Below, piece after piece: positions 44,300 through 54,645 of a stretch of 64,000 bases of DNA; position 1 is the first letter of the stretch, and every line of letters begins with the position of its first letter. The DNA is from Cordilura impudica (taxonomy: Eukaryota > Arthropoda > Insecta > Diptera > Scathophagidae). The notes under the pieces are model-generated. The model saw only the letters and a list, made by a program, of their open reading frames with translations. It was not told where the DNA came from and did no database searches. The translations under genes and the position numbers were made by a program. The stretch lies in the NCBI GenBank assembly GCA_963682025.1, contig OY821518.1:228058236-228122235 (forward strand), read 5' to 3'.

Positions 44300-47200
44300 C
44301 ACAGTGGACCATTTGACGAGAAGGCGGTCAAAAATCTATAACTTTTGATTGGATTGGAATTTTGATATGCGGTTTTTTCGTTTGGTAGGTGAGACTTTAG
44401 CCTTTAAGTTTTGCTATTAAACGTAATTTTCGACCGAAAATAAAAAAAGTTGCGGAGGGTTTAAAATAAATTTTCATTTGTAGTTGAATTTTAGTACAAA
44501 AGTAAAGTTTTAAAAGGTAAAAAAAGGTTTTTTTTTAATATAATGTCTTATTTTTTCAGTTAATTTTACAACTAATACTTTTTAACAATTTTTTAGTTAA
44601 TTTTTTCAGAAAATGCCAAACTTTGGCCCCCGTAAACTTTTTAGTCCTAATGTGCACAAGGGCCAAAGGTTGTTTTTTTTTTTTTTTTTGAAAGATCCCG
44701 AGTTAAAATATAATTTATTAAGCAGCGAACGTAAAAGTTACCTTATATTGGTTCAAGATAGAGAAGTTTCAATGAAAAACTCGTATGTTTTCGCTTTTGT
44801 TAAATTTTTTTTTATTGTCTTTTTAAATATTTCTATATCAATTTTTATGGTAAATTTATGAAATATAACACTTTTTATTGTAAATTTACAAAATATATAA
44901 ATTTTTAAATCAAGAAAATTTTTTAACTATATAAAAAAAAGTGTAACTTATTGTTAGTGTAATGAAAAAGTACTTTAAATCAACCAATTTTAGTAAAAAT
45001 TTCTTCTAAATAGCCTTGATTTTCATCTTCTAGAAGTTGTTTAGCTTCTTCGTCTAATTCAATAGAGGTAGTATTCCATTTTTGACGAATGTTGGACATA
45101 TATGGATCTGAAGTGCATAACAAAATAGTGATAAGGTCTTCATTAGTACAACATCTGGACATTTTCCTTGTGTTGTGCTCGCGAAAGAATCTGTAGTCTT
45201 TGTTCCTTTTTTCTTGCGCTTCTTCAGATAGATCTCCTATTGGTAGCATATTGTTTTGAATTATTTGTTCCCCATGGTATAAAATTTTATGAACTGTGGA
45301 TGGCATATATCTCCAAGAGAATTTTTCATTATACAGTATAGCTGTTTTATTGGCGTACTCTCCAAATTTTTTTGCATTTATCTTTCTGCTGCATGCTAGA
45401 ACTTGTAATATGATTTTGAATCGTCTTATTAATTCATGATCTACACCTGTGATAGATGCTGCAGTTTCCGGATCGGAAAAAAATCTCCTTGCAGTATTTC
45501 CATCATTTGTGTTTCCTTCCCATTGTTTTGGTTGATCGATTACGAGGCCTAGCTGTAGATATTTTTGTTGAATTTGTTTTTTTTGCTTTCTTTTTTCTTA
45601 ATTTTCTTTTCTTTTTTCTCACTGTTTCGCCTAACGGACCAAATTCCAAATCATAACCCAATTTAAGAATATGCTCCATGAAACGTATTCTATCATGAAG
45701 AGGGGACATTCCAAATTCGTAGGCTTCCTTAAAACTATCGTCTTCTGGTGGGGGTTGGCTTAATTGACTTGATGTCTTTTGGCATATAATGCAGCTTGAT
45801 GTTGACTTTGTTCTAGTTAAAGCTTGTGCAACTTTTCCATCAATCATTGTGAGACACATTTTAAAATCTACTTCAATGTCTTGGTCATCAAATTTAAATA
45901 TTACTGGTTGAAGTTCCTTAATTTGATCTTTTATTTTTTGAACTTCTTCAGTTATGACATCTTGGGTTTCCTTTTTGAATGCAAATTTTATTGGTCTGCA
46001 ATACTTTGTTGAAGAAGGAATTTCATTTTTCCATATATCAATTTCTGTTGCTCTACTAGTTGACGGCTCTAAGACGCTATACCTTTTTGTTAAGCGCAAT
46101 GGAACGAAAGATACCATAAATAAATTAGCATCTGATGAATTTTCGGCATTAAAGGATGTATTACATCCCCATTTAGAAATTAAAGTAATGCTGCCATTAC
46201 CATTTTTTTTTTAAATGATCAGTATCAAGCGTATTTTGCAATCGTTCTGCAGTATGTTCAAGGAGATCTTGCAATTTTATTTCTGCTGATGTTGAAGTGA
46301 CCCTAATAGCAGATTGTGAAGGTAAGCATTTTTTTTCGGCAGAAACTAAATCTCGATACTCTGGCAAAATCCCACAATTATTTTCATTGGTTCGCTTCCG
46401 CAATTCCTTATATTGATTTTGGTCAATTTCAAATCCAAAAATAGGGCGAACGCTTCTTCCGGCGTAAATTACTTATCTTCAATTGGTGTAGGAATGCTTT
46501 TCAAAATCCTCTTTGTGCGCTTTGGGCTCGCTCTTTGTGCGCCTTGGGCATTATATCTCAACCCTTTTTTATAAGTATATAACAACTCCTGGCAACTCCA
46601 CCGACACGCAAAAAATACACCGCGGTGCATCGGTACGACCAACTTTTGTATTCATAACACTCAGACGGACGGACATCGTTTAATCGACTCAGAAAGTGTT
46701 TTTGAGTCAATCCGTATAATAAAAGATGGATAAAGTCCAATATTTTTGGCAGTTACAAACATCACCTCAAACTTAATATATCCTAACCACATAGTGGACA
46801 ACTTTTGTATTCATAAATTTTGCAGAAAATATCTAAGGTTGGGTCAGAAAAATTGTTCTGGTGAACACGGGCGGAAACTGGCGGGTGTATAATGGGGTAT
46901 AGGAGTATAGGGGTGGGTTCGGACTATAGAAGAGTGCAAGATTTTTACTGACTGCTTTTGACTGGCAGGAGTTATGCTCTATTAAGTAGGAGATTTTCGG
47001 AAAAATTTGGACCTTTTTAAAAAAATTTCGAAATGACTCAGTGATTTTACATTTTTAACATTAATAGTATGGAAGCCACAAAATTATACAAAATTTATTT
47101 CACTTCAAAATCTTTTAAATCAATAAAGTTACAGTCATCCAAAAATAAAAATTTACAAAGAAATTTTTAATTTTAGCAAAATACTGAGAAAGCCCATTTT

Positions 47201-47358
47201 CGAAGACCTTGTTCGCTGTGATACAGTTGAGATAGAGTCGCAATTTTTTGGCTTCCGAGGTTTACTAGTAATTACTTTGACATGAATAACATAACTTTAA
47301 AATCGGTAACAAAAAAAAAATGATTTTTGGCCGCCTTCTCAAAATATGATCCACTGTG
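44300..47358 (-). mobile_element. Transib transposon copy B
   Basis: The element is 3059 bp. Inverted ends start CACAGTGGACCAT and CACAGTGGATCAT. A perfect 5-bp duplication CGACG lies at 44295-44299 and 47359-47363. It is in the same subfamily as copy A and more complete, with most of a transposase gene on the minus strand. It shares the H-like block (46555-46745) with copy A. Confidence 0.9.
44980..46440 (-). pseudogene. Transib transposase (copy B), first catalytic Asp lost
   Basis: Blocks in order: RELRKRTNENNCG and SAIRVTSTSAEIKLQDLLEH (46403-46197); ITLISKWG then NTSFNAENSSDANLFM (about 46190-46100); TEIDIWKNEIPSSTKYCRPIKF, CLTMIDGKVAQALTRTKS and CIICQKTSSQL (46117-45503); a decayed middle; and VHKILYHGEQIIQNNMLPIG, LSEEAQEKRNKDYRFF (45306-44980). 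The second Asp (MIDGK) and the third acid (LSEE) are present. After KWG, where copy C has FDGSSGH, a deletion of about 7-8 codons has removed the first Asp. Frames also break near 46195 and 45500. It is not functional. Confidence 0.88.
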
Positions 47359-47640
47359 CGACGCCGAATTGATTTTCCTGGACTTTCACCAACACTCTTA
47401 CGGGCTGCTACGATATTGACAATTGAATGGCATGTTTTTAGACGGCCAGCGTGTTTGATATCACCAATTGATCCTGCTTGCCTGAATTTTTCAATTAGTC
47501 TCTTCAAAGTTGAAAAATTTAGATTAATATTCCGAGAAAGTTTTCGCCAAATTGTTACTAATTTTGATAAATTGTTTAACAATGCAGATGCGTTGTTCTA
47601 TCGTGTAAAGTCCCATTTGGCGGCAAATTGAAATCTTGCG

Positions 47641-48141
47641 TGAATTTTGGGACACCGTTTAAGCGGTGTAGTATTATTTTAAAAACCAATCAGGAATTAC
47701 CACAAGTTTATGGCTAAAATGCCTTTCCATGTACGATACACATGACGCACAGTTGTTGCACTTTAATTTTAAACGCTCTTTAGCATGACAACAGAGCAAT
47801 ATATATTTGAGTCCATTTGAAAGTTTAGTTAGTATCTATCGTATTTACCGATTTGTTATTTTAATAGGAAAATTATATATTTACTTACTACTACAAAATA
47901 TTTACATATGTGTTACACACATACGAAAATGTGCGGACAATAATCTGGTGATAAATTTGAAGTAACAGGTGGCAAATGTCAATTACATATGAATATAGAA
48001 TGTTCATCGGTCACAATCTACTTGAAGTAATACGAAATGATTTTATTAAAATTGACATTTTATATCATATAAACTAAATAAGGGCAAACTACAAAGTCAA
48101 TAAGTGTTTATATAGATACACACATACATATGTATGTATAT
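47641..48141. other. Interval without recognised genes
   Basis: AT-rich. It ends in a TATG/CATA microsatellite (48118-48146) that holds the target site of the next element. Nothing else noted. Confidence 0.4.
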
Positions 48142-48149
48142 ATATGCAT

Positions 48150-48860
48150 TAGGACGGGTCGATTTGTAGGGAGGCTAAAAAAATCGCTCAAGTGACAAGG
48201 AAAATCATATTCTAGGGATCAAAATAAGAAACTTTGCCCAAGGAAGCATACCTCAAAACGAATTCTGATGTCCCGACATTTGACCTGTCTGTCTGTCTGT
48301 CTGCCATGAGCCAACCCCATTCCCCCTCATGCAATTGATCTGAAACTTGGCCCATAGTCTTGTTGTGACTACAGATTAATTGTGGGGTGGTCACTCAGAG
48401 TCACGCATAGTCACGGAGTGATTTAAAAGTTATTTACCCTCATCCGATCGATCTTTTTGAATAACGTAACATAGTCATGGCATATGATTATTATTTATTA
48501 GCAGAGTAGCAGATACGTATATGTATGTGTGTTAATTTTAATATTAAATCAAACATAGTCAGCCCAATTCTAAACAAAAAAATGGTGATTTTTTTAAATT
48601 TTTGTATGGGGAACCCCCCAGGGAGTGTGCCACTGGCATGGGTGGGTCGGCCCTCCAAAGTTAGAGGGGGTCGATCATAGATTTGGACTCGATTGGAGCA
48701 CTCTAAATGGGTCAAAGTGAGACAGACAGACAGTCAGGTCAAAAGTCAGGACATCAGAATTCGTTTTAGAGGTGTGGTTCCTCGGGCAAAGTTTCTTATT
48801 TTGATCCCTAGAATACGATTTTCCTTGTCACTTGGGCGATTTTTAAATCGAACCGCCCTA
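48150..48860. mobile_element. hAT-type MITE with long TIRs, 711 bp
   Basis: It starts TAGGACGGGTCGATTT and ends AAATCGAACCGCCCTA, with inverted similarity of about 145 bp on each side (through GTCTGTCTGTCTG). A perfect 8-bp duplication ATATGCAT lies at 48142-48149 and 48861-48868. Eight-bp duplications with T at 2 and A at 7 and TAGGG-like ends are typical of hAT. The middle includes a reversed GTGACTGTGCGTGAC-type unit (48380-48425). No coding sequence. Confidence 0.78.
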
Positions 48861-48868
48861 ATATGCAT

Positions 48869-49136
48869 GTATAACTGCAAGAAAAATTTACAAGTTTATA
48901 AACTTTTTTAACGATTTAAATTCACACATGCACTTGGAAGAAAAAGTTTGCGTACACAATACAATCTTAGCTTATTTAAAATCAACAAAAAAAATGCAAT
49001 TAAATCAGGTTTTTTAATATAAATTAACTTTTAATTTTTCAAGAATTTAACAGTCTTTTAAAATGATTTAAAAATAAATACAAAAGTTATTCAAGGTAAA
49101 CCACAGCAAATGATAAACAAAATTATTAACTAACAA
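48869..49136. other. AT-rich interval
   Basis: No gene or bounded repeat noted. Confidence 0.4.
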
Positions 49137-49480
49137 GCAAGAGCGTTAAATTCAGCTATGCCGAATCTTTGATATCATTGACCCGGGTCTTAAATTTACA
49201 TAACAAATGTAACCAAAATATTTGCAAAAGTAAACAATTTGATAAACTATGTATACATAGTTTAGGTCATAGCTTAGCACAATGATGCTCTATTTACTAC
49301 ATTTTAAATGCCAACCTGCTCGAAATAATGAGAAACAATATTATCCTAAGATTGTCTGTTATAAGCATCAAGAATATATATACCTTATGGTGCCGCAAAT
49401 TCATTTTTCGATGCGTTACAAACGGAAACACATGCTGATATATACACTCTGCAAAGTGGTGTGGAGGATATAAAAAGTTA
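49137..49480 (+). repeat. H-type repeat, ATTC(A/G)G hairpin form, with 3' end
   Basis: It begins ACAAGCAAGAGCG with AAATTCAGCTATGCCGAATC and ends near GTGGTGTGGAGGATATAAAAAG. The 5' part matches 26478-26620. Noncoding. Confidence 0.65.
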
Positions 49481-49644
49481 TAGGCAAAAAATTTAAGACA
49501 AAAAATTTCTTATAACAAGAAGTCGTCAGTTGTCACAAAAATGTACTGATCGATCCGATTTTTTCTGACTCGATTCAGCTATGTTCGTCTGTCTGTCTGT
49601 CAGTGTGTCCATATAAATCTTGTATTCAAACTACAGATATGTGA

Positions 49645-50310
49645 TGGTTAGAAAATTGTAGTCGGTCAAACCAACTATATGATACATATGTTTAGAGAAA
49701 GGATCTTTGGTCCAACTAATTGGGTTTAGATAATAAACATAACCCAGGTTTAAGTAGCATTGTTATAAATTTGTTACCTACCGATATGAAAAAGTTCATT
49801 TCGGTCGAACCATGATCATATTTGTTAAAATTAATTATTTTTCACAAAAACATACAAACAAATTTGAGAAAAAATGGTGCAATATTTTTGTTTTTTATAG
49901 TTTTAATTGAAGATCGGAAAGCAGCTTTTTATGGGATATACAATAGTCCGACAGGACTTATTTTTACAGCACTAATTAACCAAATTTGACCGAGATCTAC
50001 ATATATATTAATTTGGATATTAGGACAATTTAAGTTGATCTCATAGGGTCAATTTTCGCCAATTTCAATAGCTATCATCCTATGATCGATAAAAGGTAAT
50101 ATACCAAATTTCATCAAAATATCTTCATATTTTCGACATGCAGTTTAATTACATGGATACACAGACGGATGGACGGTCGTCGTTAATACGATTCAAAATG
50201 TGATTCTAAGTCGATCGGTATAATAAAAGGTGTGTTTAGGTCAAACATTTTTGGTAGTTAAAAACATCAGCACTCACCACATAGTGGTGTAGGGTATCAT
50301 ATAATAAAAT
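49645..50310 (+). repeat. H-type repeat, long form
   Basis: It begins near GTAGTCGGTCAAACCAACTAT and ends at ACCACATAGTGGTGTAGGGTATC. Its order of words follows 17460-18240 and 33020-33320, with more divergence. A CTGTCTGTCTGTC run lies just upstream (49585-49602). Confidence 0.7.
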
Positions 50311-50399
50311 CACCTTAATAACTGGAATTCCGTTTTTTTAATTTTCCTGCGCAGAAAATAAAAACAAAGTTTTGAGTGACAATTTTAAAATGAATCTTT

Positions 50400-50845
50400 G
50401 GTCAAAACAAGTCTATGGACAAAGTTTCAGATCGACCGGATGATGGGAAATGGAGTTTAAATCACTCCGTGACTGTGCGTGACTGTTTGTGACTATCTTA
50501 AAATTAATCTTTGGCCACAACAAGTCTATGGACAATGTTTCAGATCGATCGGATGAAGGGAAGTGAGGTTTTAATCTCTCCGTGACTGTGCGTGACTATG
50601 GGTGACTATGTCAAAGTTAATCTTTTTTCACAGGAAGTATATGGACCAAGTTTCAGATGGATTGGATGAGGGGAAATGACATTTAGATCACTCCGTGACT
50701 GTGCGTGACTATGCGTGATTAATCTTTTTTCACAACAAGACTATGGGCTAAGTTTCAGATCAATTGGATAAGGGGAATAGGGTTGACCCACGACAGACAG
50801 ACAGACAGAGAGTAGGAGTTAAAAGAGAGAGTTTAAAAAGGAACT
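50400..50845 (+). repeat. GTGACTGTGCGTGAC tandem repeat unit, copy 2
   Basis: Three to four units with the same words and order as 38506-38947, including the gacagacagacagagagt and gagtttaaaaag ends. No coding sequence. Confidence 0.75.
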
Positions 50846-51720
50846 TTTTCTATTTAAATCGATAAAAAAAAATACAATAAATGTTTATCGATTTAAGTAT
50901 TGCATTAACCCTCTAATGCATAGAAAAGATTTGTTGAAATAAAATTATTTTTTAAACTAAATTTTGTGACGGCCGTTTATTTTTGGTGATGACTGTACTT
51001 AACAGCACATACAAGTCACATTAAAACGAAACGTTATTTATTTTGCCATGTAAAATTTTTGCAAAAAAAAAAATACCGTTTCGTCTATATGTGATTTGTT
51101 TAAATGTTTGTTTTGTGTTTTCGGTACACTTTACTAAAACACTTAATGTGGGTTTTTTTTTTGTTACCAACTGCCTGTTTTATTGTTGTATGTCCATTCA
51201 CTCAATCATAAACTTTGCAATCAGTCTGGTCAAACCACTTTTTTTGTTCTTGTATTGATTTCACGTACTCTCGTCGTCATACATGAGTGAGCGTGTTTTC
51301 AATGCTAGAGAGTATTATGAATGAGTGTGAATGTTCTCAATGAATGGTTGCGAGTTTTTTTTTGGAAACAGGTTTTTATCTTATAGTGAATGGAATGAGT
51401 GAAGATAGCTTGAATAGTAAGAACACAATTTTGATAGAGGAGTTGCAGTTTTGATATTGAAAGAAATGGTTGAGGAAAAACCTCCGAAAAATTAAAATTA
51501 AAAAAAAAATGTAGTGGTTAAGAATTAAAGAAATAAGAAAAGTCTAAAAAAAATGTTAAATTAAATTTAAGAAATGTAAAATTAAAAATATAATTTTAAC
51601 TAATAAGTGACAAAACTAAAATAGTATAATAAAGTTTTATAATTTATGATGGTGTGAAAAAAAAATGGAATTGAAATGAACAATATCATTATTAATGCAG
51701 CTATGGCCAATTTTTTTCAG
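50846..51720. other. AT-rich interval
   Basis: No gene recognised. An A/T-rich low-complexity stretch begins near 51480. Confidence 0.4.
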
Positions 51721-51798
51721 TGGCATATTGCGAAACACAACCACGGCGTCTGGCGGCAGCAGCTTCATCTATACCTCAACAAATACAACCATATGGCG
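51721..51798 (+). CDS. Candidate host internal exon (78 bp)
   Basis: In the middle of a very AT-rich stretch, a 78-bp block of clearly higher GC content follows a good acceptor (CCAATTTTTTTCAG) and precedes a donor (GGCG|GTAATG). Its length is a multiple of three and one frame has an Ala/Gln-rich composition (AYCETQPRRLAAAASSIPQQ), typical of fly regulatory proteins. All three frames are open. If real, it belongs to a gene extending beyond the window with very large introns. No neighbour exon was found. Confidence 0.3.
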
Positions 51799-52750
51799 GT
51801 AATGTTAACTTTATTATTAAAAAAAAAACTTTCTAGAAATAAAAGGAAAATTTGTCTATATATAAATTTAAACTAAAAAATTTTTACTACATTAATAAAA
51901 TTTTCGAAATATTCATTTTAACTAAAAATTTTTCCGCATTAATAAAATTTTCTATATATAAATTTAAACAAAAAAAAAATTTTTTCTACATTAATAAATT
52001 TTCCTAGATATAAAAATTAGACAAAAAAATTTTCTAAATTAAAAATGTTCTAAATTACAAAATTTTGCTAAAATAAAATTTTGCTGTACAGAAAATTTTT
52101 CCAAATCTAAAATCAAAACTAAATTAAAATCCCCAAAATTTTTATATATTTAAAATTACTTAAAAATTTAAAATTAACCTAAATTTAAAATTATAGAAAT
52201 TTAAGAGAATCTACAAAATGGTACAATATTAAAAAAAAAAATTTACTAAGTATAAAATTTTTCAAATTATAAAATTAAACTAAAAATTTTACTACGTTAA
52301 GAAATTTTATGAATTTAAGCTAAATAGAAATAAATTTTGCTAAAAATTAATTTTCCTACCTAAATAAATATTTCTAATTATAAATTACAAATTTTTTTAG
52401 ATGTAACATTTTCTAAAAGTAAAAATTTTTTCTAATAATTATGTATATATGGTTAAAATTAAAAATTTACATAAAATGAATTGGGCTAAAAATAAAAATT
52501 ATGGTAAATATAAATTGCGCTAAAAATTAAATAGTGCTAAAATTCAAATTTTGTTAAAACTAAAAATTTCATAAATTAAAATAATTTTCTTAAATATGCA
52601 TAAAATTAAGCAAAATTTAAAAATTTTCTTAAAATTAAATTTTCCCTAAAATATATACATTTGCTAAACTTAATTTAAAAATTAAAACCTTAAAATGAAG
52701 GTTAAATAAAAAGTTTTTATAACCCGATGTAGAAAACCAAACCAAACCTT
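51799..52750. repeat. AT-rich low-complexity stretch with repeated AAATTTT words
   Basis: Irregular repetition of aaaattttctaaat-like words over about 900 bp, no fixed period, no coding content. Confidence 0.5.
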
Positions 52751-52769
52751 TATATTTATCATTTAAGTG

Positions 52770-53100
52770 GGTTACCTCCAAAAAAGATGGATCATAGGTA
52801 ACAAGGTAGGGAGGGCAAAAGGGGCAGAACACCTCGTCCCCAATCCCAAGGTAAGTATGGCCATCCGTCCCATTAGTGACCGTTTTTTGCAGTTTTTTAA
52901 AAATCGCACGTGAACATCTGTAGTGCGGTTTCCCTGGGTCTTAACAAGATCCCACCCCTCCGGCGAGCTAGGTCCCCTGCCAGCACGTGCGACCAGCAAA
53001 GGCTCAGGGAAACGGAAGCGGAATATTCCACCAAACCGTACCATTACAATTTGGGTCATAAAACACGAATCCACTAATATTTTTTTTTTCTAAAGTAGGC
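52770..53100. other. GC-richer island of unknown nature
   Basis: It differs in composition from its surroundings (cccacccctccggcgagcta and neighbours). A minus-strand frame at 53074-52772 (100 codons) spans it but has no known motif. It could be the leader of a LINE, which are often GC-richer, but no coding part follows in either direction. Confidence 0.35.
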
Positions 53101-54645
53101 GTGGCCTTACAACCTCAAAATAAGTTAGCCCGTCTCTAGGCGGTCTCATGCAGAAAGCTTTGATAAAATCCCATGAATCTATGATAATAAAAAAGCGTTA
53201 TGTTTGATTTTATTTATTCAAAAAATTAAAAGTTTGAAAACCCAATGATTTAAATGGAGCGTTCAAACATGTAACTATATTTATATATAAATTTTATGAA
53301 GTATTGGTTTTTTATAAAGTATGGAATTCCTTGAAACAAGATTTTTGGACGGACATACACATTCACAATATATTTGGGTGTCAGATTTACAGGGCTTGTT
53401 GCGACATTGCCGTTTCTTGCTTTTGTCCTGAAAAGATGGCCAATGGTGGAGACCATTATATCTAACATTAAATGGCGGCAGATACAACAACTTAGATCTC
53501 TGTGGAGTTTCTGCAGTATGTCCGGCGTCATTAGATGGTCGGCCAACCTTCTTTTTTCTGACATTCGCAAAAGACTCTTTCTGCTACTTCTACACTGAAC
53601 TTTGGAAGTTCGATTCGATGATGTTGTTCGCTATTTATGCGGTGGTATAAAATGTAAGCATTTACCATTGCCAAGTCAAGTATATGGTGAAATAGACGCG
53701 AGGGTCATTTACCTGTCTTCATCCGAATTTTGTAACGACCAATCAGACTGTCCATCAAATCGACTCCGCCCATGTGTCGATTATATTTTTTAACGATGTT
53801 TGGACAACTCACTTCTTCATTCTGCTTAGTAGTGCGATTCCAACGCCTTGATTTAGTTGTAAAGTCACCTGCAGTATTTGAGTTAAATGGCTGAACTCCA
53901 GCATATGTTGAAGCTGATCGAACGCCCTTGTTGTCTTTCCAAACAACTGTAGAAATATCGATGCCAAATGCGGTGGCGACATATTCTTCAGAGTAGCCAC
54001 GAGGAACTTTTTTTGCAACCATCTGCTCGTCAGTAGACAATTTACAATTCTTCACTCGGTTAGCAGGAAAAGTTCCAAGAGAATAAATAGCGCAAGAGAC
54101 GTAAAGTAGTTATCAAAATATGTTATGTGATTCTGAAAGTCAGGTATGTTGCGAGACAAACGAACAACAACATTTGACGCAGCTCCCAATCTTGAATGAC
54201 GTTGTCGGCAGCACCAGTGAATACTTCAAAATTATAAGAATAACCCTTTGTGTCACAAAGAGAAAAAATCTTGAACCCCCACTTATGGGGCTTATTTGGC
54301 ATGTACTTCTTAATGTTTGTTTTAGACATTTTGGTTCCACACATTTATTCGTCAATGCTCAAACGCTGCACCATTGCACATTGGGGCCAAATGAATGAAA
54401 AGTGGCGATTAATTCAAAATATGAACTTTAAAATTCATGATCGTGTTTGGTACCGGGTGAAAGTGGATAAAATTCTGCATCACTAATTGCAAAAATTATA
54501 CTTTTAAGTTGTTTGCTTTAGTTGAAGTGAGCACTTAAAGTTGAATAATTGTTATTTTTTTTGTGCATATTGAAAAAAAGTGAAAATTTTGATATTTCAA
54601 TTGATAATTTTTTCTATTAATACTTCTAAAAGTTAAATTTTTATA

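Larger units (their letters stand above)
43990..47640 (-). pseudogene. mariner-type transposase relic, split by Transib B
   Basis: The N-terminal part (47582-47364, minus) reads STLKRLIEKFRQAGSIGDIK and SVGESPGKSIR, the usual mariner-type helix-turn-helix. After Transib B it continues at 44299 downward: GQELKISRSSPRPILTEI, KVQLKQKLKPNDH, then in shifted frames DADFSNKIV, the expected start of the catalytic core, and LDGFVDRQNCRI. Removing Transib B and one CGACG copy joins the parts in frame as GKSIRRRGQELKIS. The rest of the catalytic domain is missing. It belongs to a family like that of the 20.9-kb element. Confidence 0.75.

Noticed and set aside
52772..53074. 100-codon minus-strand frame as a gene
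   Set aside because: No domain, no splice or start context, unusual composition; it merely spans a GC-rich island with few stops.
53100..53230. cccgtctctaggcgg near 53140 as the left piggyBac terminus
   Set aside because: Some similarity to 59250 and 59620 words, but no TTAA plus CCC end could be paired, so no boundary was called.
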